The notes below the pieces were generated by a model. That model was not told the origin of the DNA, searched no databases, and saw nothing but the letters and a program-made list of their open reading frames with translations. This document shows positions 1 through 6,257 of a stretch of DNA of 6,257 nucleotides, piece by piece (positions within the stretch are counted from its first letter, which is position 1; each line of letters begins with the position of its first letter). The translations under genes and the position numbers were made by a program. The DNA comes from JABIRQ01 sp963583595 (GTDB lineage: Bacteria > Pseudomonadota > Alphaproteobacteria > CADEGL01): positions 1-6,257 of the forward strand of contig CAUZWC010000194.1 of NCBI GenBank assembly GCA_963583595.1, read 5' to 3'.

Positions 1-491
1 TCGTCGTCGAGCTGGAGCGCCTGGATCCCCAGCGTGTGGATGGGTTGGGTCAAAGCACACAGGCGATCCTCGATCGCCTTGGCAGTCTCGTTGTCGCTGT
101 GCCCGAGGAAGATGATCGTGGGTTCGATATCGTCCAGCTCGATCGATATCGAATTCAGCGTCTGTTCGGTCCCTTCGATCTGATAGAGGGTCTCGCCGAA
201 GCGGCCCTGGCGCAGGCCCTGGAGCTGGCTCAGGAAAATGTCGAAGCGCCGGCTGACATCCTCTGGCTTGATGTCGGGATCGCGGGCACCGAACTGGACG
301 AGGGCATCGAGCAGGCGGAACAGCGCGGTTTCCGTCTAGGTCGTCGCCCGGATGATGTTTTCCTGATGCTGTTCGATCAGGCTCGACTGCTCCTTCAGCA
401 TCTTGTCGACGCTGAAGAACACGTTGACCGTGAAGATCAGCAGCGTAACGGTCAGAAGCCCGTAACCACGAAAACGGGAGAACAGATTCAT
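1..491 (-). pseudogene. Membrane sensor protein, N-terminal part, interrupted by TAG (probable histidine kinase or hybrid kinase)
   Basis: The reading frame starts at the ATG at 491-489, overlapping the stop of the upstream COG3915 gene as ATGA, and runs out of the window at base 1. Residues about 11-27 form one hydrophobic membrane segment (GLLTVTLLIFTVNVFF) after a short basic N-terminus. What follows looks like the periplasmic input region found in many alphaproteobacterial hybrid sensor kinases, with the pattern E-x-x-L-x-R-x-L-x-A-L, then RFDIFLSQL, then a mostly helical stretch. A TAG at 336-338 (codon 52) interrupts the frame, but the protein pattern continues directly after it in the same frame to the window edge. 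In my memory of the family the equivalent residue is Gln, so CAG to TAG is the likely change. No kinase or cyclase domain is visible because it would lie outside the window, so the output domain is inferred. It is either a recent pseudogene or a sequence error. Confidence 0.65.
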
Positions 492-1036
492 TTCACGATC
501 AGTTCGCTCAGATGCCAGACCCATTTCTGAGAATAGCGCAGGCTTTTCAACTCGTCGAAGCTGTCGCTAGGATACACGATCTGGACCGGTCCCTTGTCGC
601 GAATTCTCAGATAATTGTCGTCTTTCTTCATCGCGAAGATGACCGGATATTTCAGGAAATCCACCATCGGGATGTCGATGACGTAGTCGTTGAGTGCCTT
701 GGCCGTCACGCGGTCGCCCTTGGCGCCGACGGTGCGTAGCAGATCGCGCGCGAGAACGTCCTCGAAACGGTTTGGTGTGTTGAATCAGGGGGTGGAGGTG
801 TTGACGTTCCAAAGGCCGATGCTTTCCAGCATGGCCTGATCGAAATAGGCGAACTCGCCGTCGCTCGTGTTCTCGATTCTGCCGGAAACCTTGAGCAGCA
901 CTTCGCCATTGGGAGGCGGCAGGGAATTGGCTTGAGCACGCGAACCTAGCAGCATTGCGGCGCCGATGCCGGTGCCGGCGATCAGGCCGGCGCGCAAAAG
1001 CGCGCGGCGCGAAACCGTTCCGCCGTCCTTTCGCAT
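488..1036 (-). pseudogene. Tat-exported COG3915-type protein (SUOX/molybdopterin-binding fold), interrupted by TGA
   Basis: From the ATG at 1036-1034 the protein opens with a twin-arginine signal: S9-R10-R11-A-L-L, a hydrophobic stretch, and an AQA/NS cleavage site near residue 36. The mature part matches my recollection of COG3915, small periplasmic proteins with a sulfite-oxidase-like fold: a VSGRIEN strand, the NTSTP motif, then after the break ALNDYVIDIP, RDKGPVQIVYP and a C-terminal YSQKWVWHL. A TGA at 785-787 (codon 84) follows NTSTP exactly where the family has Trp (TSTPW), so TGG to TGA is likely. The frame then continues cleanly to the TGA at 490-488. The reconstructed length is about 182 residues, normal for the family. 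There is no Cys anywhere, so the molybdenum ligand of true sulfite oxidases is missing. A GTG at 1105 would give a longer protein, but that would place the Tat motif deep inside, so I prefer 1036. Family confidence is good; the biochemical role is unknown. Confidence 0.75.
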
Positions 1037-1271
1037 ATTCTTCGCGGCGAACTTCTCCACCAAAGCGTCGTGCTCCCACCACGACCGGCGGCCTTGTCCC
1101 CACACAGCCGACGGCCTTCGAGGCCCCAGCTCTTATGGCCTTTTACTGGGCCGATTCATCCCCAAGAAAGTGCAACTCGCAAATAACGTGCCGTAATAAT
1201 GCAGGTTACGCGGGGGTTCTCCGAAGCGGCGGAGGAGCTAAAGAATGCAAGCCGTGTATGGTTTTCAAACG

Positions 1272-1317
1272 GCGCGTCCCGATCCTCTCCGCCAGGGGGC
1301 AGGAGGCCGGGACGCGC
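1272..1317. repeat. Long GC-rich inverted repeat (stem-loop)
   Basis: The arms GCGCGTCCCG (1272-1281) and CGGGACGCGC (1308-1317) are perfect 10-bp complements. The 26-nt interior can pair further (CCTC 1284-1287 with GAGG 1303-1306, GCC 1291-1293 with GGC 1298-1300), giving a long hairpin. Read on the minus strand it is followed by CGTTTG, which is too poor in T for a confident intrinsic terminator. It could end the operon upstream, protect a 3' end, or be a REP-like element. The pairing is seen directly; the function is unknown. Confidence 0.6.
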
Positions 1318-1319
1318 GC

Positions 1320-1343
1320 AAATTGCGATGAATTTCGCAATTT
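1320..1343. repeat. AT-rich palindrome, possible operator or hairpin
   Basis: AAATTGCGA (1320-1328) and TCGCAATTT (1335-1343) are perfect 9-bp inverted arms around a 6-nt spacer TGAATT. The element lies two bases from the GC-rich stem-loop and is strikingly AT-rich for this genome. The symmetric core TTGCGA-N6-TCGCAA has the shape of a site for a dimeric regulator, upstream of the COG3915 gene and downstream of the dehydrogenase gene. A weak terminator-like hairpin is an alternative, since on the plus strand it runs into four T. I do not recognise a known regulator motif. Confidence 0.5.
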
Positions 1344-1389
1344 TCGAACCCTCACGCGACGCTGCCGCGCGAGACGGTTTTTGCCGTTT

Positions 1390-2487
1390 CTAGCCGGCCA
1401 GCAAATTGCCGGCCCGGGCCGTGCTCCGCGGTATGTCGCGGCCGTAGAGCGCCGCCACGGCCTCGACACGCTGGATGGTTCCGTCCCGGCCCAGACCGTC
1501 CATCGCCGCACAGGGCGTGGTTTCCCACCGCAGGCCATGAAAGGCGCCGAGATCGATGCAGTCCGGCGCCGCGACCTCTTCGTCGAGCAGCTCGAGCGCC
1601 GCCAGGAAGGTCGCGCCGCGCAGCCGGTCCGCGATGGCCGCATCCGCCGCATTGTCGGTGGCGGGCTCTTCGCCGAACTCCCAGGCCGCGTCGGCCTCGC
1701 CCATGCGGATCAGCCCTGCGCAGGGCTCGTAGAAAGCGCCGAGGCGTCCCAAGGTCTTGCAGGCGTTCATTGCGATACGCGCCTTGCTGAGATTCATCAC
1801 GGTCAAGACCCCCAGGGGCGAGCCGAAGACCTGGCGCGAGACGGCATCGACCCGCTCCGGCGCATGGCCCTCATCGACCAGGCGGACGCCCTCGTTCACG
1901 CAGGGGCAGAAGAACCGATTGACGACGAAGCCGTAGCTGTCCCGACAGGCCAGGGGTTCCTTCGCCGTGCTTCGCGCGAAATCGAGAGCGATCGCGAAGG
2001 TGGCTTCGGCGGTGTTCTGGCCGCGCACGACCTCGACCAGCTTGTTGATATTCGCCGGCACGAAGTAATGCATGCCCAGGAATCGCTCCGGCTCGGCGAC
2101 ATGCCGGGCCAAGTCGTCGACACGGAAGGAACTGGTGTTGGTGGCCAAGATGGCATCCGCCGCGACGGTTTCGCTGAGGGCCTGGAACAATGCCGCCTTG
2201 ACGTCGAAATCCTCGAATACCGCTTCGATCACTAGATCGGCGTCGTGCAGGTCGTCCATCGACGCGCTTGCCGCAAGATTGGTTTTCGCGGCTTCCGCCT
2301 TGGCCTCCGTCAGGCGGCCCTTCTCGACGCCCCGGTCCCAGGTCTTGCCGGCGCCGTCTAAGGCGCGTTCGACCGCCGCGTCGTTCGTATCGACCATGAT
2401 GACGGCATAGCCGCTTTGCGCCGCGCTCTGGGCGATACCGCTGCCCATCGTCCCGGCTCCCATGACCCCCAATTTCCGAATCGTCAT
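1390..2487 (-). CDS. 3-hydroxyacyl-CoA dehydrogenase family protein
   Basis: This is a 365-residue NAD-dependent dehydrogenase expected to oxidise 3-hydroxyacyl-CoA to 3-ketoacyl-CoA in the cytoplasm, as in beta-oxidation or a related pathway. The Rossmann fold opens at once with G10-A-G12-T-M-G15, and Asp33 at the end of the second strand indicates NAD preference. NTSS (117-120), His140, Glu152 (LVEVV) and Asn190 (GFVVNR) match the catalytic residues of the family. The usual HFFNP motif is HYFVP here, as expected of a divergent subfamily. A C-terminal helical domain starts near 184 (DSYGFVVNRFF). A second, weaker copy from about 285 (IADRLRGATF, IDLGAFHGLRW) makes it longer than a 280-residue single-domain enzyme. 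I chose the ATG at 2487 because GAAGAGGAG at 2506-2498 is well placed and the GAGTMG fold begins right after it; an in-frame ATG at 2523 lacks this support. The frame is intact. Chain-length or substrate specificity cannot be told. Confidence 0.9.
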   Translation of the reverse strand: MTIRKLGVMGAGTMGSGIAQSAAQSGYAVIMVDTNDAAVERALDGAGKTWDRGVEKGRLTEAKAEAAKTNLAASASMDDLHDADLVIEAVFEDFDVKAALFQALSETVAADAILATNTSSFRVDDLARHVAEPERFLGMHYFVPANINKLVEVVRGQNTAEATFAIALDFARSTAKEPLACRDSYGFVVNRFFCPCVNEGVRLVDEGHAPERVDAVSRQVFGSPLGVLTVMNLSKARIAMNACKTLGRLGAFYEPCAGLIRMGEADAAWEFGEEPATDNAADAAIADRLRGATFLAALELLDEEVAAPDCIDLGAFHGLRWETTPCAAMDGLGRDGTIQRVEAVAALYGRDIPRSTARAGNLLAG

Positions 2488-2497
2488 TGTTTTGTTT

Positions 2498-2506
2498 CTC
2501 CTCTTC
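2498..2506 (-). promoter_or_regulatory. Ribosome binding site of the 3-hydroxyacyl-CoA dehydrogenase gene
   Basis: GAAGAGGAG on the minus strand, with the AGGAG core ending 10 nt before the ATG at 2487, is the best Shine-Dalgarno match in the window. It decides the start codon in favour of 2487 over the in-frame ATG at 2523. The spacer AAACAAAACA is A-rich and unstructured, favourable for initiation, which suggests this gene is translated independently of its upstream neighbour. Confidence 0.75.
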
Positions 2507-2531
2507 CCGGTCGGCCCGACCATTGCCCGTC

Positions 2532-2555
2532 GAATGCTCTACCTGAATGCTCTAC
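2532..2555. repeat. Short tandem direct repeat at the hydrolase stop codon
   Basis: GAATGCTCTAC occurs at 2532-2542 and again at 2545-2555, separated by CT, giving a period of 13 bp. The copy nearer the hydrolase gene contains its TAG stop (CTA at 2552-2554 on the plus strand); the other lies in the spacer to the dehydrogenase gene. It looks like a small replication-slippage duplication. No function is evident. Confidence 0.6.
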
Positions 2556-3181
2556 AAGGTCGTCACGAACTTCGCCACGGCGGCAACCGCCTCCGCCATG
2601 TTTTGGTCTTCCGTGCGGCCTGACGCCTTGCGAGGCTTGAAGGAATGGTCGCCGTCTTCGATCCAGGCTACTCGCATGGCGGGTGACAAGGCGTAGGTGC
2701 CGACCTCGTCGCGCCCGCCGAACGGGTCGCGCGTTCCCTGCAGGATCAAGGTCGGTGTCCGGATGTCGGCAAGATGTTCCGTGCGCAGCTTGTCCGGCCG
2801 CCCAGGGGGATGAAAGGGATAGCCGAGGCAGACGAGCCCCTTCGCGCCGATCTCGTCGGCCACCAGGCTGGCCATTCGGCCGCCCATGGACTTGCCGCCG
2901 ATGACTGGCTTCCCGCCGAATGCGGCGAAGGCTTGGCGCCAGGCTTCGATCAGGACGGGCTGACGGTCGGGCGGCCGCTTGCTACCGGTCTCCGCGTGCA
3001 TCCGCATATAGGGGAAGTCGAAGCGCGCGACAGCGATACCATGCGCCGCCAAGCCTTCGGCGATCCGGGTCATATAGGGCGAGGACGAGGGCTGGCCCGC
3101 GCCATGGGCCAGGATGATCCGATGATCGGCATCGGGCGGGCCGTCGCACAGGAAGTGCGGTGCGGTGATGGGATTCGTCAT
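2552..3181 (-). CDS. Alpha/beta hydrolase of the KANL3/TEX30 type
   Basis: This is a 209-residue cytoplasmic alpha/beta hydrolase with no signal peptide. The oxyanion-side motif HGAG lies at 26-29. The nucleophile elbow is G-G-K-S98-M-G-G-R, the G-K-S-M-G-G form typical of the KANL3/TEX30 group (COG3571). The acid is Asp152 in GTRDPFG and the catalytic base is His179 in GDHSF, so the triad looks complete. The length is normal for the group. The ATG at 3181-3179 overlaps the TGA of the SAM hydroxide adenosyltransferase gene (ATGA), and GGAG lies 5 nt upstream inside that gene, so the two are probably translated together. The substrate of this family in bacteria is not known to me; esterase or thioesterase activity is possible but unproven. 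Confidence 0.88.
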   Translation of the reverse strand: MTNPITAPHFLCDGPPDADHRIILAHGAGQPSSSPYMTRIAEGLAAHGIAVARFDFPYMRMHAETGSKRPPDRQPVLIEAWRQAFAAFGGKPVIGGKSMGGRMASLVADEIGAKGLVCLGYPFHPPGRPDKLRTEHLADIRTPTLILQGTRDPFGGRDEVGTYALSPAMRVAWIEDGDHSFKPRKASGRTEDQNMAEAVAAVAKFVTTL

Positions 3182-3909
3182 GTTTTCTCCACATCGACCT
3201 GCGTGCCCGGGGTCAGGCCGAGTATCCGGTCCGCTCGGCCGCGATTGACCGCCAGTTCCACCAGGCCATTGGCGTTTTCGTACCAGAAGGCCTCTCCCTC
3301 CGGCATATCCGAGAAGGTGCGCGCCCTCGGAATGCGCCGCCCGCTCGCCCGCAGCGCGGCCTCCGGATTCAAGAACGCGGCGCGCAGGCCCGTCATCGCA
3401 TTGCCGAAATGGTCGATATAGACAACCTCGGCCAGATCGTCGGGCCAATCGGCCCGGCGGTCCCAGGCATCGTCGCGCGGCTCCGATGGGGCGGATTCCC
3501 CCCGGGCCAGACGCGCCGCCACGGGCGCGAAGACGTCGCGGCCATGGAACGAGGGCGACAGGCGCTCTGGCCGCCAAGTGATCTCGCGGATCGTGGCGCC
3601 GGTTGCGCGCCGGCGGACCAACTCGAGTAAGCCGTTGGCCGGGCCGACGAATAGACGGCCGGCCGCCTCGACGATACAGGCAGGGCGAGGGCCGCCGACA
3701 CCGGGGTCGACCACGCAAAGCAGGACATCGCCCGGTTCGAAGGCCTCGCAATAGGCCGCCAGGAGATAGGCGGCGGCGCGTGGGTTGTGGACCGGGGCAT
3801 CCGCGAAAAGATCGATCACGGCCACGCCCGGCGCTTCGCGCGCGAGCACCGCTTTCACCTGGCCGATATAGGGTCCAGAAATGCCGAAATCCGTGAACAG
3901 AACGATCAT
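3178..3909 (-). CDS. SAM hydroxide adenosyltransferase (DUF62, chlorinase/fluorinase superfamily)
   Basis: This 243-residue protein belongs to the DUF62 family, which uses water or hydroxide to split S-adenosylmethionine into adenosine and methionine and is related to the fluorinase and chlorinase enzymes. The motifs appear in family order: TDFG at 6-9, GPYIGQVKAV at 12-21, DPGVGG at 68-73, FVGPANGLL at 87-95, FHGRDVFAP at 121-129 and IDHFGN at 165-170. The Asp-Arg-His triad known for the hydrolase group can be placed at Asp68, Arg75 and His122, which favours hydrolase over halogenase. The usual Asp in GPDNGL is Ala here. The frame is intact. The start ATG at 3909 directly precedes the first beta strand; I see no strong Shine-Dalgarno. 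It follows the broken kinase by 44 nt and overlaps the hydrolase gene. Its physiological role, perhaps SAM turnover or adenosine supply, is inference. Confidence 0.92.
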   Translation of the reverse strand: MIVLFTDFGISGPYIGQVKAVLAREAPGVAVIDLFADAPVHNPRAAAYLLAAYCEAFEPGDVLLCVVDPGVGGPRPACIVEAAGRLFVGPANGLLELVRRRATGATIREITWRPERLSPSFHGRDVFAPVAARLARGESAPSEPRDDAWDRRADWPDDLAEVVYIDHFGNAMTGLRAAFLNPEAALRASGRRIPRARTFSDMPEGEAFWYENANGLVELAVNRGRADRILGLTPGTQVDVEKT

Positions 3910-3938
3910 CGCGGCGGCAGTATGGTCAGGCGCGGCCT

Positions 3939-3953
3939 TGAGGCCAAGCCGCC

Positions 3954-3956
<3 letters not shown>
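3939..3956. repeat. Short hairpin at the kinase gene stop codon
   Basis: TTGAGGC and GCCTCAG flank a 5-6 nt loop in the 44-nt spacer between the kinase and SAM hydroxide adenosyltransferase genes, giving a GC-rich stem of about six pairs (TGAGGC/GCCTCA) that includes the TGA stop of the kinase. No T tract follows on the minus strand, so it is unlikely to be a full intrinsic terminator. Confidence 0.3.
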
Positions 3957-5680
<1,724 letters not shown>

Positions 5681-5780
5681 GGCATGAATCCCGATCAGGG
5701 GCGGCGGACCCGATCGCGATGCCGGCGGGCCCAGGCAATATCCGTAGCCGGGCGCCGTAAACGTTGGGTTAAGTAGAGGT
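5681..5780. other. Spacer between the apt and histidine kinase genes
   Basis: This 100-nt spacer carries no gene. It begins AT-rich just after the apt stop (minus-strand CTACTTAACCCAACGTTTACGG) and turns GC-rich near the kinase start. I see no hairpin with a T tract, so apt transcription may read into the kinase, and I cannot place a confident promoter. Confidence 0.4.
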
Positions 5781-6257
5781 CTAGGAATCGTAACTGAGGA
5801 TGGAGGAGAAGGGCACGTCGATGCGCTTGCGCCCTTCCAGAAAGTTCAACTCGATGATGCAGGCGGCGGCCACCACCTCGGCCCCGATCTCGCGGGTCAG
5901 GGAGATCGCGGCGGCCAGGGTTCCGCCGGTCGCAAGCAGGTCATCCATCACGACCACGCGACTGCCCTGGGGGATGATGTCGTTCTGCACCTCGATCGTG
6001 TCGGAGCCGTATTCGAGATCGTAGGTATGGGGCCGTGTCGCGCCCGGCAGCTTGCCCGCCTTGCGCACCATGGCGAAGCCGCAGCCGATCTCAAGTGCCA
6101 ATGGGGCGGTCACCAGGAAGCCGCGCGATTCGATGCCGACCAGCATGTCGGGCGCATGGGGCCGGATGGCGGCGGCGAGTTGGTCGACACAGGCGCGCCA
6201 TGCGGCCGGATGGGCCAGCAGGGTCGAGATGTCGTAAAACAGAATTCCCGGTTTGGG
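5781..6257 (-). CDS. apt: Adenine phosphoribosyltransferase, N-terminus outside the window
   Basis: This enzyme joins adenine to PRPP to make AMP in purine salvage in the cytoplasm. The open frame runs from the window edge (PKPGILFYDISTLLAHP) without a stop to the TAG at 5783-5781, giving 158 residues; the family is usually about 170-180, so only about 13-15 N-terminal residues are missing. The hallmark PRPP-binding loop VVVMDDLLATGGT is present, with DDLLATGGT at 5945-5919. The other family blocks are also there: LVGIESRGF, GCGFAMVRKAGKLPGAT, YDLEYGSDTIE and CIIELNFLEGR. The frame is intact with no unusual residues in the motifs. The ATG at 6146 is internal, not the start. Apt lies upstream of the broken kinase on the same strand, separated by about 100 nt. 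Confidence 0.95.
   Translation of the reverse strand, partial: PKPGILFYDISTLLAHPAAWRACVDQLAAAIRPHAPDMLVGIESRGFLVTAPLALEIGCGFAMVRKAGKLPGATRPHTYDLEYGSDTIEVQNDIIPQGSRVVVMDDLLATGGTLAAAISLTREIGAEVVAAACIIELNFLEGRKRIDVPFSSILSYDS

Larger units (their letters stand above)
1037..1389. other. Intergenic region between the dehydrogenase and COG3915 genes
   Basis: I see no convincing gene in this 353-nt stretch. Reading frames crossing it on either strand are extensions or shadows of the neighbours and show no recognisable domain. It does hold several self-complementary elements, two of which are listed separately. A shorter one, GGCCT-TCG-AGGCC, lies at 1113-1125. Another, GAGACGG-N6-CCGTTTC, lies at 1371-1390 and abuts the dehydrogenase stop; it has one G-T wobble on the plus strand and no following T run in the direction of transcription. 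The promoter for the COG3915-sensor pair should be here, but I cannot identify a confident -35/-10 pair. Confidence 0.5.

Noticed and set aside
36..530. Plus-strand open frame of 164 codons opposite the sensor gene
   Set aside because: It is a mirror of the sensor frame; it stays open only because of codon bias on the other strand.
1198..1343. Possible tRNA or small RNA gene in the intergenic gap
   Set aside because: The hairpins do not form a cloverleaf and no T-loop or anticodon arm pattern is visible on either strand.
955..2235. Plus-strand open frame of 426 codons
   Set aside because: It lies antisense to the dehydrogenase and COG3915 genes, shows no domain, and is a by-product of high GC content; the minus-strand frame has clear catalytic motifs.
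2774..3421. Plus-strand open frame of 215 codons
   Set aside because: It is antisense to the intact hydrolase and SAM hydroxide adenosyltransferase genes and has no recognisable features.
3182..3751. Possible hydrolase start far upstream at 3751 in the same frame
   Set aside because: The extension overlaps the SAM hydroxide adenosyltransferase gene in another frame and is Arg-Pro-Gly-rich; the ATG at 3181 has a Shine-Dalgarno and family-like N-terminus.

Overview
The window is high-GC DNA, and every gene I can support lies on the minus strand. The protein styles point to an alphaproteobacterium, perhaps Rhodospirillales-like. These are a PleC/DivJ-type histidine kinase region following the 'LFGPIGNP-YR-YA' pattern, a COG3915 Tat-exported SUOX-fold protein beside a membrane sensor, and a typical alphaproteobacterial adenine phosphoribosyltransferase. 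The taxonomic assignment is inference from recalled family resemblance, not a search.

In the direction of transcription (high to low coordinates) the layout is: (1) the 3' part of an adenine phosphoribosyltransferase gene (apt), cut by the window edge; (2) a large membrane PAS-PAS histidine kinase gene broken by three in-frame stops and one frameshift; (3) an intact SAM hydroxide adenosyltransferase (DUF62) gene; (4) an intact KANL3/TEX30-type alpha/beta hydrolase gene, joined to gene 3 by an ATGA overlap; (5) an intact 3-hydroxyacyl-CoA dehydrogenase gene with a good ribosome binding site; (6) a 353-nt gap holding two long inverted repeats; (7) a Tat-exported COG3915 gene with an in-frame TGA; (8) the start of a membrane sensor gene with an in-frame TAG, joined to gene 7 by an ATGA overlap and running off the window.

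The main observation is that all three sensing-related genes (2, 7, 8) carry disabling lesions, five nonsense codons and one frameshift in all. The four enzyme genes (1, 3, 4, 5), of about the same total length, carry none. The broken genes are otherwise well preserved in frame and motif, so the damage looks recent. The kinase also has substitutions in two ATP-binding glycine motifs. This pattern fits selective loss of environmental sensing, as in a lineage moving to a stable or host-associated niche. Sequencing or assembly error is the main alternative. I did not find a clear novel defence or mobile system. There is no CRISPR array, transposase, tRNA or rRNA visible.
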